A program made the translations under genes and the position numbers. The notes under the pieces are model-generated. The model did not search any database, was not told where the DNA came from, and saw nothing but the letters and a program-made list of their open reading frames with translations. A stretch of 64,000 nucleotides of DNA, from NCBI RefSeq assembly GCF_027921445.1, contig NZ_CP115667.1:1054001-1118000 (forward strand), read 5' to 3'. Below, in pieces: positions 8,599 through 17,994 of this stretch; the stretch's first letter is position 1, and each line of letters opens with the position of its first letter. The DNA is from Peptoniphilus equinus (GTDB lineage Bacteria > Bacillota > Clostridia > Tissierellales > Peptoniphilaceae).

Positions 8599-10011
8599 TT
8601 ACATAAAGAAGCTTAAAATTATAATCTCCACGACTCCGACTGCCCAGGCAATCGTCGATGTTACCGACCATACCTGCAGCTGTTCCTTGGCCTCGGATAC
8701 ACCAAGGGTTCTGTTGACAACCCAGAAGTAGCTGTCGTTAAAGTAGCCGAAAAATAGCGAACCGACGCAGCAAGCGACAGCGCCCAGCATAGGACTGACA
8801 CCTGCGGCAATCAAAATCGGTGCCGAGATACTGGCCGCCGTGGTCATAGCAACAGTGCCCGAGCCTTGAATAAATCGCATTGCCGTTGAAATAACCAAAG
8901 GCAGAATAATCATCGGAATGGCTGTCTGAGCCAGTCCGTCAGCCATAAAGTTGCCCAGTCCGGAATCTTTGATAATCTGACCGAGGGCGCCACCACCACC
9001 GGTCACCAGCATGATAATACCGGCACTTGCCATGCCTCGCTCCATAGCGGTAAGCAGTTCCTCTCTACCAAACGGTCTACCCAGTGTAAAAATGGCAACG
9101 ATTAATCCCAGTCCGACGGCTACGATAGGCTGACCGAGGAAGATAAGGACTTGCATGAATCCATCCGTCTTGCCCAGCGCCGTCGCTACAGTATTGATGA
9201 GAATTAACACGATAGGAAGAAGCAGCGGCGCAAATGACTCGAAGGTGCCCGGAATACCTGACATGTCCATTTTAAACGCGGCCTCATAGTCCGGCTCCTG
9301 ATACTCAGCCTTGACGACTGTCCCGTCCGCCTGCATCAGTCGGTAAAACTTCTTTGAGAGCACCTGACGAGAATAGGCGATACAGGCAATGGTCATCGGC
9401 AGTGCCAGCACCAGAGTAAGCAGTATGAACTTACCCACATCAATACCGAATATCCCCGCAACACCAAGGGGGCCCGGTGTCGGCGGAACCAAAGAATGGG
9501 TGATAACAAGCCCTGAAGCCAGTGCCACGCCAAGTCCAATCACGGATTTACGTGTCGATTCCGAAAGCGCTTTAGCGATGGGTGCCAATACAATAAATCC
9601 GGAATCACAGAAAATAGGAATGGATACGAAGAAACCGGTGAGCGCAAGGGCTTCTTCTTCTCTGCCCTTGCCAAACAACTTAAGAAATGTATACGCCATT
9701 CGCTTCGCAGCTCCCGATACTTCGAATATCTCGCCCATCATAACGCCAAAGCCGATAATAATACCGATGCTTCCAAGTGTGCCTCCGAAGCCTGTAGTAA
9801 TAGAATTGACTATACCGAATGCCTTTTCCACACCGTCAACCTCAATGGTCTGTGTGGCAAGCGGCATGCCTCCGATGATGCCTACCAATACTGTCGTAAC
9901 GATAAGCGCCAAGAATGCCTGCACTTTTGTCTTAAGTACAAGAAGAATAAGAATTGCAATGCCAATCAGGAGCGCAATAAGCATCCTCTGACCGTCTAGA
10001 CCGTTTACCAT
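8599..10011 (-). CDS. GntP-family gluconate/acid-sugar permease
   Basis: A 470-residue polytopic carrier with the length and layout of GntP/GntT/YgbN: an N-terminal helix bundle, FGVMMGEIFEVSGAAKRMA, the SIPIFCDSGFIVLAPIAKAL region, SLVPPTPGPLGVAGIFGIDVG and a C-terminal GSGTVAMTTAASISAPI segment typical of the family. These carriers import gluconate, glycerate and C4-C6 sugar acids with protons. It lies between the PdxA2-like dehydrogenase and the aldolase, so it is the likely uptake system for the four-carbon acid sugar. Confidence 0.9.
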   Translation of the reverse strand: MVNGLDGQRMLIALLIGIAILILLVLKTKVQAFLALIVTTVLVGIIGGMPLATQTIEVDGVEKAFGIVNSITTGFGGTLGSIGIIIGFGVMMGEIFEVSGAAKRMAYTFLKLFGKGREEEALALTGFFVSIPIFCDSGFIVLAPIAKALSESTRKSVIGLGVALASGLVITHSLVPPTPGPLGVAGIFGIDVGKFILLTLVLALPMTIACIAYSRQVLSKKFYRLMQADGTVVKAEYQEPDYEAAFKMDMSGIPGTFESFAPLLLPIVLILINTVATALGKTDGFMQVLIFLGQPIVAVGLGLIVAIFTLGRPFGREELLTAMERGMASAGIIMLVTGGGGALGQIIKDSGLGNFMADGLAQTAIPMIILPLVISTAMRFIQGSGTVAMTTAASISAPILIAAGVSPMLGAVACCVGSLFFGYFNDSYFWVVNRTLGVSEAKEQLQVWSVTSTIAWAVGVVEIIILSFFM

Positions 10012-10038
10012 AATAATCCTCCTTCAATAAATAACTTA

Positions 10039-11037
10039 TTATTGCTTAAAGAATGGTGCATATTTTGCAGCCAATCTAATAGCCTCCTTCATGCTGACAG
10101 CACCGGCTATGCCCTTGCCTGCGATATCGAACGCCGTACCGTGATCGACCGAGGTACGCAGGATAGGCATCCCGTTGGTAATGGAAATAGTTTTGTCGAA
10201 ATCAAGTGTCTTCGTCGCAATATGTCCCTGATCATGGTATAGCGACAAAACACTGTTATATTTGCCCAGTGCGGCCTGATGGAATACCGAATCAGCTGGT
10301 ACAGGCCCGTCAACATTGAACCCTTCCGCCTTAAGTACTTCTACCGCAGGGGCAATCTCATTGACTTCTTCCCAACCGAAAAGGCCATGCTCTCCCGAAT
10401 GAGGATTCAACCCCGCAACCGCCATTGTTCCCTCGGTGACGCCAAGTCGTCTCAGTGCATCCGTGCATCGTTGCACATAGTCTATGATTCTATCTTTCTT
10501 GATATCATCAAGCATTGCTCTGAGCGACTTGTGTCGTGTGAGGAAGAACACTCTCAGTCCGTTGGTCTCGAACATCGTCAACGGATCATCCGTGCCCGTC
10601 AGCGCTCCGAATATTTCGGTATGACCGATAAAGTCAACCGCTGCGGCATGAAGCGACTCCTTATTGATCGGCGTTGTTGCCACAGCGTCCGCTTCACCTT
10701 GCATCGTAAGCTCAATGCTTTTCTTGATGTAGTCGAAGGCAGCCTGACCACACATGGCACTCACCTTGCCGTATTCGAACTTATCCATATCGATATTATC
10801 AAGATCGATCATGTTGAGCACACCATAGGAATAATCGCCCTCATCAGGAGCCTCCACAACATGGATAGTCAGATCCGCCTTGACAATTTTTATGGCCTGC
10901 TCCATTATTTTCCTATCGCCAATAACAATACATCTTGCAATATCAAAGATGTCTTTATCAGCTATTGACTGTGCTACGATTTCCGGCCCAATGCCTGCCG
11001 GATCGCCTAATGTTACCGCAATTAATGGTTTTTCCAT
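10039..11037 (-). CDS. pdxA2: PdxA2-like 4-phospho-acid-sugar dehydrogenase
   Basis: A 332-residue protein of the PdxA family. Visible family features are [13 protein letters not shown] at the N-terminus, [12 protein letters not shown], the metal-binding H in FIGHTEIFG, and [43 protein letters not shown]. True PdxA serves pyridoxine synthesis, but PdxA2 paralogues next to DUF1537 kinases oxidise D-threonate/D-erythronate 4-phosphate to a 3-keto acid that decarboxylates to DHAP. Two DUF1537 genes are directly upstream and no other vitamin B6 gene is nearby, so the catabolic role is preferred. Confidence 0.85.
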   Translation of the reverse strand: MEKPLIAVTLGDPAGIGPEIVAQSIADKDIFDIARCIVIGDRKIMEQAIKIVKADLTIHVVEAPDEGDYSYGVLNMIDLDNIDMDKFEYGKVSAMCGQAAFDYIKKSIELTMQGEADAVATTPINKESLHAAAVDFIGHTEIFGALTGTDDPLTMFETNGLRVFFLTRHKSLRAMLDDIKKDRIIDYVQRCTDALRRLGVTEGTMAVAGLNPHSGEHGLFGWEEVNEIAPAVEVLKAEGFNVDGPVPADSVFHQAALGKYNSVLSLYHDQGHIATKTLDFDKTISITNGMPILRTSVDHGTAFDIAGKGIAGAVSMKEAIRLAAKYAPFFKQ

Positions 11038-11189
11038 TTCTATGTCCTTTCATTCATAATGTGCATAATTTATCCATTGGCAGGCACATCGCCGGTCGCC
11101 TAGGGTAAAGGTTATGCCTCAAATAGTCCATCCGTCCACAACGCGCAGCACATTCACAGCACATTCAAAGTGCTACGCTATACGTTCGT

Positions 11190-12494
11190 CTATATATACA
11201 GCTTCTCCTTGAGATAGGTAATACATAGGTTAATGGCATCAGGCCCGCCCTGACTGCCGCCTTTTGTGATGATGTGCACACCGTCGAATGCGCCACCCAA
11301 AATTTTGCCGTAAGCAGCGAGCGGCAGCACCTCATCTCTCAATCTCAGTCCGACAGTTCCGAACCTCTCACATACAGCAACGGTAATATCACCGCCGCTT
11401 GTATACATAGCTCTAAAAGAAGGCTCCTGTTTAAATATTTCGTAGGTAATCTGTGCAAAAGCACTATTGATAATTGCAGTTACCTCATCGAGGGAGCATT
11501 GAAGTTTTTTCATATACAGTGTAAAATCCAGACGATTCTCAGGATAAATCCCGTCGCTGACAATGGTAGTCACCTGTTGCTGTCGACATCCTGACATGAC
11601 ATCTTCAATCACTCTGTCTATCTCGTGCTGACGAGCAGTCTCGCTCTCCAGCAGTTTTTTGGTCTCAATCATGACTCTGTGTGTGATTTGTGCCAGCCAC
11701 AGAGCTTCTATTTGAGTCCTGGCGTTCGGATTCACACTTCCTACCACAGCCAAAATACGACTGTTGACTTGCTTATCTCTGGGTACAATCAGCTTTCTTG
11801 CCAGTGTTGTGGTAAACACGCCGGGATCTACAGCCACAATGTTACGTCCACTTTCAATACACGCATCGGCAATAAGGTCAAGATCCTCTTGGCTTATACA
11901 ATCAAAACATATGATTCTGTGTCCGGCTTCAACATGTGCATTGATGACATCTGCCAGATGGTGCTTACCCGCCATAAGCTCCTTCAGCCTGACGGAGACA
12001 ACCCCATATCGACTCTGCCGACGAAATAGCTCCGCAACCTCGGATATGTTGACCGGGGTCTTGGGATCAAATGCAATATTGGTCTTGTGAAGCGGCACAC
12101 CGCCCACCAGCATATAGCCGCCGCACACGATGCGCGCCGTAGCCGGAAAGCAAGGTGCACACACCGCGATATAATCCTCACCGAGAACGTCGAGCATCGC
12201 ATCGGTTTCACTGCCGAGATTGCCTCGGAGTGTGCTGTCAATTCTATGAGAATATAAACGTACATCCTTACTCGCCAGGGTCTCACACGCTTCATACACT
12301 CGGTCATAGGCTGCTTGCGCATCCAAACCTCTGCTGTTGGTCGGATATATCACACACTCGCACTCTGCCAGCTTTATCGGGTCGATAGCTGAGAGATTCA
12401 ACACAGTGTGCGCCCTATAGTTCATCTTTTTAAGCAATACTCCTGTGGCATTGCCACCGGTAAGATCGTCAGCAATTACAATACACTCCGACAT
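11190..12494 (-). CDS. four-carbon acid-sugar kinase, DUF1537 family (D-threonate kinase-like)
   Basis: A 434-residue two-domain kinase. The N-terminal acid-sugar-binding domain starts IVIADDLTGGNATG and contains YSHRIDSTLRGNLG; the C-terminal nucleotide domain carries ITKGGSQGGPDAI. The family phosphorylates D-threonate, D-erythronate or 2/3-oxo-tetronate on the terminal hydroxyl with ATP. The short IADDLTG form next to pdxA2 suits a DtnK-like role. It starts 15 bp after the other DUF1537 gene; the two differ in sequence and length and probably act on different intermediates. A 152-bp gap separates it from pdxA2. Confidence 0.85.
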   Translation of the reverse strand: MSECIVIADDLTGGNATGVLLKKMNYRAHTVLNLSAIDPIKLAECECVIYPTNSRGLDAQAAYDRVYEACETLASKDVRLYSHRIDSTLRGNLGSETDAMLDVLGEDYIAVCAPCFPATARIVCGGYMLVGGVPLHKTNIAFDPKTPVNISEVAELFRRQSRYGVVSVRLKELMAGKHHLADVINAHVEAGHRIICFDCISQEDLDLIADACIESGRNIVAVDPGVFTTTLARKLIVPRDKQVNSRILAVVGSVNPNARTQIEALWLAQITHRVMIETKKLLESETARQHEIDRVIEDVMSGCRQQQVTTIVSDGIYPENRLDFTLYMKKLQCSLDEVTAIINSAFAQITYEIFKQEPSFRAMYTSGGDITVAVCERFGTVGLRLRDEVLPLAAYGKILGGAFDGVHIITKGGSQGGPDAINLCITYLKEKLYI

Positions 12495-12509
12495 AGGTTC
12501 TCCTTATCT

Positions 12510-13928
12510 TTACAATAGTTCCTCTACGGCTTCCTTAAGTGTGTCCGCCTCGCCGACATTGCCCGGAAATATCACGTATGGCGTCTTAGGAAATTTACTC
12601 TCACTTCCGGTCTGCCACACCGGAATGCCCGGCTTAATTTGCCCGAGAACAGTCGCTCGCTTTACCTTCAAAGCTTTTGTTCCTATATCACTTGATGTAA
12701 TGCCTCCTTTGGCGACGACGAAGCTCGGTGTAACTGAAAGTTTGCCGACCAGAGACTGTACGGCGTTCGAAATTCTTATCGACAGTCGGAGTTCATCTTC
12801 CTTGTCCCCGGTATTGGCGACAATAAGTGATCGCGATGTATAACAACAGACAGTCTTGCCGGCCTTAATATAGGTCTCTTCAAGCGCTACACATCTGTCA
12901 ACCTCGCTTTCAAAAGCAGCTTCATCCCGGACAAGATTGGCATTGAGCTCAATAAATGCTATCTCGGAAAGGGACTTGAGACACGCCAGCTGAGACGTCG
13001 TCTTTTTTGTATGCGATCCGACAACGATAATACCTCCGTGTGACGTCTCATTCACAATCATGTCTTCTCGACGCAGCAACGGTATATCCGTGACTGCGCC
13101 CATCACCTTAACCATAGCCGCCGCTGTGCGCAACATAAACATCTTGCCGGCATGCATAGCTCGATAGAGCGCCACACAAAACACTTTGATATCGGCGTAG
13201 TCTATGGCATTGACAATAATCTTGTTAAAATTCTCTGCAGATTTTAACTGCGTCTCGATACGGTCAAAATCCATGTTACGAATATCTTCAAGAGAAATGC
13301 AAATGACCGATTCCGCCTTATATTCTCCGCCGGTTTTCTCCTCTACATAAGCCGGCATATCAGAGGCCGTATAACCAAAAGTCCTATCCTTGGCAAATTC
13401 CGTCTCACAAGCCGGTACAAGAGTATCCCCGTCCTTGACATAGTGCACATTATCAATTGTGTATCTGCCGCCCTCTTTAAAAAATGGGCACAATATTTCA
13501 CCGTCGATTTTCACGCCGGTGTAAGTCTCGTAACAATCCTTAAGCAACTTAGTCTCAAGAGGATAATGACCTCTCAAGGTGCTGTCGCTTCGACTGATAA
13601 ATAAATAGTCTCTACCTGATTCTTTTGCGACCTTATCTACCACAGCGGCAATATCAAGATGAACCTTCGTGGTCTCCGCCTCGGTAAACCCCCTTGAATT
13701 GGTCAAAATATAGAAAAGATTGTTCTTTTCTGCAAAAGCGGATCTTATGCTATCCTCATCCCAACAGGTATACACCGAAATATCATGAACAGTCTGCACC
13801 CCCGTCGGGTCATCATCAAGTACGACTATCTTTTTGTTATTTTTCGCAATTTCTTCCGAGAGAAGTGCATCAACTGCAACTTCGTCAATTGGCTTATACT
13901 GTTTTAAAATATCACTGTGAATCGACAT
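12510..13928 (-). CDS. four-carbon acid-sugar kinase, DUF1537 family (second paralogue)
   Basis: A 472-residue DUF1537 protein of the longer subtype. It shows the acid-sugar motif VVLDDDPTGVQTVH, SRSDSTLRGHYP, and the nucleotide-domain motifs VVGSHTKKTTSQ and VAKGGITSSDIGTKAL. An N-terminal extension of about 30 residues precedes the first strand. The long form is the type often found with HIBADH-type dehydrogenases and class II aldolases, where it is expected to act on an oxidised acid sugar. Here it follows the dehydrogenase gene by 75 bp and precedes the other kinase by 15 bp. Confidence 0.85.
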   Translation of the reverse strand: MSIHSDILKQYKPIDEVAVDALLSEEIAKNNKKIVVLDDDPTGVQTVHDISVYTCWDEDSIRSAFAEKNNLFYILTNSRGFTEAETTKVHLDIAAVVDKVAKESGRDYLFISRSDSTLRGHYPLETKLLKDCYETYTGVKIDGEILCPFFKEGGRYTIDNVHYVKDGDTLVPACETEFAKDRTFGYTASDMPAYVEEKTGGEYKAESVICISLEDIRNMDFDRIETQLKSAENFNKIIVNAIDYADIKVFCVALYRAMHAGKMFMLRTAAAMVKVMGAVTDIPLLRREDMIVNETSHGGIIVVGSHTKKTTSQLACLKSLSEIAFIELNANLVRDEAAFESEVDRCVALEETYIKAGKTVCCYTSRSLIVANTGDKEDELRLSIRISNAVQSLVGKLSVTPSFVVAKGGITSSDIGTKALKVKRATVLGQIKPGIPVWQTGSESKFPKTPYVIFPGNVGEADTLKEAVEELL

Positions 13929-14003
13929 GTCATTTCCTTATTAATCCTCACCAAGGTTCCAAAGGCAGTTTCAAACCTGTGTCATCCCGTTGATCGCTTG
14001 ATG

Positions 14004-14888
14004 TTATTTCTGTTCCACACTACAATCTGCCAGCGTTTCAAAATACCGGACGATGCCGGCATGGTCATCGCCCATATACCCGTGCACCTTTAACACCTGC
14101 ATAATCTCATACAGCTGAGCACTATACGGTATGGGGGCATCGATAGCATGCGCCGTCTTAACAACATTGGTAATATCCTTGTGATTGACACGAATGGTGC
14201 CTCCCGGAACAAAGTGATGAGCTAACATCATCGGTGCTTTGGCATCGAGCACTGCACTGCCGGCAAGTCCCGATCGAATTGCTTTATATACTTTCTCCGG
14301 ATCTGCGCCCGCTTTAGCAGCAAACACCAGGGCCTCAGATACGATGGCGATAGTATTATTGACAATAATCTGATTAGCAAGCTTGGTAATACTGCCACTG
14401 CCGCTCTCTCCTGTCAATAGTATCGATGACGCATAAGCTTCCATAACCGGCTTGACCTTATCGAAAACCTCGTCATCACCACCAACCATAATAGCCAGCG
14501 AACCCGCTATGGCACCCGGCTCACCGCCGGAGACCGGCGCATCGAGAAATCCTATGCCCTTAGCTTTAAGCTTCTCATAACAAGCTTGCGATTCAACCGG
14601 TGTCACGGAGCTGTGATCAATAATAATCCCACCGCTCGGCATTGTCTCTGCAACACCACCTTCATCAAACAGAACAGACTGTACAATTTGAGCTGTCGGC
14701 AGAATGGTCATGACAACCTCACATGTTTCACCCATTTGCGCATAATTGCCTTTACTGGCCCCAAGAGAAACAAGCTCATCTTCAAGTTCAGTTTTGATAT
14801 CGGAAACCATAACTGCATGGCCTGCCTGAATCAGATGCTTTGCCATAGGTCGACCCATAATCCCAAGTCCTATAAAACCAACTTTCAT
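14004..14888 (-). CDS. beta-hydroxyacid dehydrogenase (HIBADH/GarR family)
   Basis: A 294-residue NAD(P)-dependent dehydrogenase. The start at 14888 (MKVGFIGLGIMGRPMA) is chosen because GGGAGG is 6 nt upstream; the frame extends to 14915. The Rossmann motif GLGIMG is followed by the substrate signature FLDAPVSGGEPGAIAGSLAIMVGG and the catalytic-lysine region GSGSITKLANQIIVNNTIA. Relatives include tartronate-semialdehyde reductase GarR and L-threonate dehydrogenase LtnD. Near the head of the kinase operon, a first oxidation of the acid sugar at C2 is most likely. Confidence 0.85.
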   Translation of the reverse strand: MKVGFIGLGIMGRPMAKHLIQAGHAVMVSDIKTELEDELVSLGASKGNYAQMGETCEVVMTILPTAQIVQSVLFDEGGVAETMPSGGIIIDHSSVTPVESQACYEKLKAKGIGFLDAPVSGGEPGAIAGSLAIMVGGDDEVFDKVKPVMEAYASSILLTGESGSGSITKLANQIIVNNTIAIVSEALVFAAKAGADPEKVYKAIRSGLAGSAVLDAKAPMMLAHHFVPGGTIRVNHKDITNVVKTAHAIDAPIPYSAQLYEIMQVLKVHGYMGDDHAGIVRYFETLADCSVEQK

Positions 14889-14911
14889 AGTCATCCTCCC
14901 TTTCATCCCTG

Positions 14912-15406
14912 TCATAGGTTAAATTTATTTGATACATAGTGGTATACTTCGTCAAATGCCGTCTGATTCCCGTCTCCGCTCAGAGTCCGCGCAATCCTAT
15001 ACCGAGTTCCCTGTGCATCGGTGAGAAACAAAACTTTTTCCCTGCCTTCGGCAATCCCAACCTCAAATTTATCCATTTTAGCAAAAGCATAGATCCTCAA
15101 AGACGGTTTCACCACAACCGCATAGCTATCAGTGAGCATAAGTCCCATGCCGCTAAAGCATCGTGCTGTCTTCAACTCGCACTCAAATGCGTCTCTATCG
15201 TCAATGTCGTTCAGTGCTTTCCTATATTCACTATGATTTTTCCAACTGACATAAACAAGTAAAAGCGCCATTACAATCAAAAAATATGCCGTATATGAGT
15301 CACTCACCAGTTTTATCACTACACCTATAATAAGCATCGTTGTCGACACGAGCATGGTTAGCTTAAGTCTGCTGTTACTTTTATCGAAAATGTCAAAATC
15401 ATTCAT
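14912..15406 (-). CDS. hypothetical membrane protein with two TM helices and a PH-like C-terminal part
   Basis: About 164 residues from the ATG at 15406 (the frame opens at 15472). Two helices (about residues 17-55: LKLTMLVSTTMLIIGVVI and YFLIVMALLLVYVSW) are followed by a soluble beta-rich region ending GTRYRIARTLSGDGNQTAFDEVYHYVSNKF. The helix-pair plus beta-domain layout resembles bacterial PH/YcxB-like proteins. The start is uncertain because the GGTGGGAG site is about 15 nt away. It is first in the acid-sugar operon; no link to sugar chemistry is visible. Confidence 0.5.
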   Translation of the reverse strand: MNDFDIFDKSNSRLKLTMLVSTTMLIIGVVIKLVSDSYTAYFLIVMALLLVYVSWKNHSEYRKALNDIDDRDAFECELKTARCFSGMGLMLTDSYAVVVKPSLRIYAFAKMDKFEVGIAEGREKVLFLTDAQGTRYRIARTLSGDGNQTAFDEVYHYVSNKFNL

Positions 15407-15472
15407 ATCTACAGTAAATTTTCTCCCACCGACACATAAGCCGACACTCGATATATAAATAAAAAAGCACAC

Positions 15473-15873
15473 TTCGTAACGATGAAAGTCGGAAACAATC
15501 TTCCCCTACGAAATGCGCCCTCTCCATTCTGTTGGATTGATGTTGCCTATCTTAATATTTGCGGATCTTTTTTTAAGTATAGCAAATATGCTTGCAAACG
15601 GTGCATAAATTTAATGAAATTTAATCACTTTTTAGTATATTTCAATGTAAAAATTCTCGACCAAAACCTCTTCATAGTTGCAAATGAAATCAATATGCTC
15701 TTTCAGCTAATCAAATATGCATTTGGTAAACGTAGTCCACTCTAAAACTCTTTGTTTTTATCTGCTTTTACAGCTATTGGGATGCCTTTTTTTAATGGCG
15801 CCGACAAAAAATAGTATTGTAAAGATTTTCTGCTAGCTGGAATTCATATGAACCATAACACGACTAGACTTTC
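15473..15873. other. AT-rich intergenic region at the head of the acid-sugar operon
   Basis: No supported gene; an 87-codon plus-strand frame here lacks a ribosome binding site and family features. It should hold the acid-sugar operon promoter (a TATATAT-like -10 near 15450-15456) and the 3' end of the regulator transcript. I see no clear terminator or operator. Confidence 0.35.
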
Positions 15874-17760
15874 TTAGGTTGTCTTCTTCAAGTCTCTCCA
15901 CAAGGAAGAACGGCTGATTCCAAGTTTTTGGGCAATCGAAGTGTTGGTGTCTCCCAGATAATATTTAAGCTGCTCCACAGCTTTTTGAAAATTGGGGGCA
16001 GCCATATCACGCTCTGCCAGACAGGGGTACAGGAGCTCCAACTCATGGTACAGATTATCCTCTCCAATAGATTCGATAACCATATGGTGAATGGTATAAG
16101 GGGTGATTTTGACATTCTCATCCAGAAAAAGCGAAAATCTTCCGGCAACCGCTTCCAGTTCGGAGGTACCGCCCGGCCAGCTATATAGCTGAAGTGCTTC
16201 GACTGCCTTCGGAAATCGCTCGATACGGAATTCCTGATTTCGTAGGTTGGAAATAGCTTCCTTAAAGAGGATTGGGATATCTTCCTGACGCTCTTTAAGA
16301 GGAGGAAGATCGATCTGCAGAGTGCAGAGACGACTCAGAAGATCAGGACGAATCTGTGATCTAGGCAGCGGGTAGTCAAAAATGCTGATAAATCGAACAT
16401 TGATACTGATAGGATCGTAACCACCAATGGGAATGATCTGATTGTTGGTCAGGACATCCAACAAGATATCCTGTACTGCAGGACAGGCATCCTGAACATT
16501 TTTCAAGATGATAGTCCCCTGTTTGGCCATCTCGATCAGACCCACATGAGAAGAATTTGAGTCTGTACTACCCAGCAGATGACGTCCCGCATCAGCCGGG
16601 GATATCTGGGGAAGGTTGATAACAATCAGGGGTTGATGGGCTCTCGATCCGCCAGTATGAATACTTTCAGCAAACAGCTGTCTATGAAGGCTGACATCGC
16701 CGACCAGGGCAAGAGGAAGCGAGGACATCGCATATTTCTTACCGAGTTCGATTGCCCGGTTCATACATTCAGACATTGATACCAGCTCTTTCCATTTTGC
16801 AAGATGCTGTCCAGTACCCAGTATATTTTTCTCATTTTTAAGCGTGTTATCAATGCGCAGAATCGTAAGCACACCGACTGGCTGACCTTTGGAATTGACA
16901 CGGACTTGCGTGCATCGAAAGCGGATCCCATCAATAATTTTAAAGGATTCTTCCCTCTGACTGTCTTTAAGCAGAAAGGCATCTGGCGATAGGTTGGGAA
17001 AGAGATCGCCGAGAAACCTCTTTTGGGAAAAATTGGATGGAAGATTGAGATAATTCAGGGCGATCTGATTGATGAGGCTGATCTGCCCGTTGACACTGGT
17101 AAAAATAATTCCGCAAGGAATGTTCCGTATCAAGGACTGGTTCAGTGCATGGTACGTCAGTTCCTTGCGCAGCTCTATGGCAAAATGGCGGGCACGGATG
17201 AGCGAACTACGAACGGTTTCTTCTCCCGCATATATCAGAACACTGCTTTTCCCAAGCTGCGCGGCAAAGCTGCATACCTGTGAAGCACCTATAAATACAT
17301 CATAGTCAGAAGATTCCATCAGCTCATATAATTCCGCACTATCTTCGTAGGAAAGACTGTCTGCGGGAACATTACATAGATCGGATAATAAGGACACATT
17401 GACTTCATGAGCAAGTCGATGCCAGACAACGGCAATCTTCTTCCCAATTTTGGAGGCCTTTTTCAAAGCGGACATATAATCCACATCACGAACAGCCAGT
17501 TCCAAAAGATGCTCCTGAGAATATCGAGAAAAAACAGCTGCATTGGCACCGCCGGCAATATAGATATCAAAGCCTTTGGTGGCTAGCTCACGTATCAACT
17601 CAGGTAGCTTTTCAGGAACACAGTCAATGACTTCAATAACACAACCGTCAAAAGGATATTTTGCAACCACCTCATTTGCTATCTCGGTCAATCTCTGGTA
17701 TCCAAGGAAGCATATCTTGATCGGTTTTAAAGATTGCGTGTAATGTTTCATATGTGTCAC
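15874..17760 (-). CDS. PrpR_N-domain regulator with degenerate AAA+ domain
   Basis: A 628-residue regulator with the layout of a propionate/RocR-type enhancer-binding protein: PrpR_N sensor (about 15-200), PAS-like region (about 210-305), AAA+-like region (about 325-560) and Fis-type helix-turn-helix (NTSIAQKLGISRSSLWRDLKK, about 605-626). The ATPase motifs are lost: Walker A is VGDVSLHR (about 353-360) instead of GESGTGKE, the GAFTGA loop is absent (about 396-407), and Walker B reads TIILKNVQ instead of LDEI. It therefore should not activate sigma-54 polymerase. It is divergent from the CoA-transferase operon, whose promoter looks sigma-A-type and sits beside nested dyads. Most likely it is a ligand-responsive regulator of that operon and itself. 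Confidence 0.8.
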   Translation of the reverse strand: MTHMKHYTQSLKPIKICFLGYQRLTEIANEVVAKYPFDGCVIEVIDCVPEKLPELIRELATKGFDIYIAGGANAAVFSRYSQEHLLELAVRDVDYMSALKKASKIGKKIAVVWHRLAHEVNVSLLSDLCNVPADSLSYEDSAELYELMESSDYDVFIGASQVCSFAAQLGKSSVLIYAGEETVRSSLIRARHFAIELRKELTYHALNQSLIRNIPCGIIFTSVNGQISLINQIALNYLNLPSNFSQKRFLGDLFPNLSPDAFLLKDSQREESFKIIDGIRFRCTQVRVNSKGQPVGVLTILRIDNTLKNEKNILGTGQHLAKWKELVSMSECMNRAIELGKKYAMSSLPLALVGDVSLHRQLFAESIHTGGSRAHQPLIVINLPQISPADAGRHLLGSTDSNSSHVGLIEMAKQGTIILKNVQDACPAVQDILLDVLTNNQIIPIGGYDPISINVRFISIFDYPLPRSQIRPDLLSRLCTLQIDLPPLKERQEDIPILFKEAISNLRNQEFRIERFPKAVEALQLYSWPGGTSELEAVAGRFSLFLDENVKITPYTIHHMVIESIGEDNLYHELELLYPCLAERDMAAPNFQKAVEQLKYYLGDTNTSIAQKLGISRSSLWRDLKKTT

Positions 17761-17845
17761 CCTTTTTCATTATTTTTAATGATTATAGCCTAAAACACGC
17801 TTCATTTGGGGACCGCAGTTTCCAAAATCCAAAATAATTTTACCC

Positions 17846-17890
17846 GAAATGTTTCAAAATGCTATGTATTTTGAAATCCAGAAACATTTC
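17846..17890. promoter_or_regulatory. nested perfect dyads, probable operator of the PrpR_N-type regulator
   Basis: GAAATGTTTC (17846-17855) pairs perfectly with GAAACATTTC (17881-17890). Nested inside, TTTCAAAAT (17852-17860) pairs with ATTTTGAAA (17868-17876). The sites lie about 30-75 bp upstream of the -35 of the plus-strand operon and about 90 bp from the regulator start, as expected for a shared operator. Confidence 0.7.
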
Positions 17891-17919
17891 AGGTGAAAAA
17901 CACCTCGAATTCTCCTTCG

Positions 17920-17948
17920 TTGAGAGAAAAATTCTCCCTTGCTAGAAT
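17920..17948 (+). promoter_or_regulatory. sigma-A promoter of the CoA-transferase operon
   Basis: TTGAGA (17920-17925), 17-bp spacer, TAGAAT (17943-17948), 47 bp upstream of the first start codon. A direct repeat AATTCTCC (17908 and 17930) brackets the -35. No GG-N10-GC sigma-54 element is present. Confidence 0.75.
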
Positions 17949-17994
17949 ACAGACATAACGGAAATCCCGAAAACTTAAAAAGGAGGAACTTAAA

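Noticed and set aside
10039-11037. Vitamin B6 biosynthesis role for the PdxA-like gene
   Set aside because: Operon with two DUF1537 kinases and a GntP permease favours the PdxA2 catabolic role.
15482-15745. 87-codon plus-strand ORF between the acid-sugar operon and the regulator
   Set aside because: No ribosome binding site, no family motif, odd composition; treated as non-coding.
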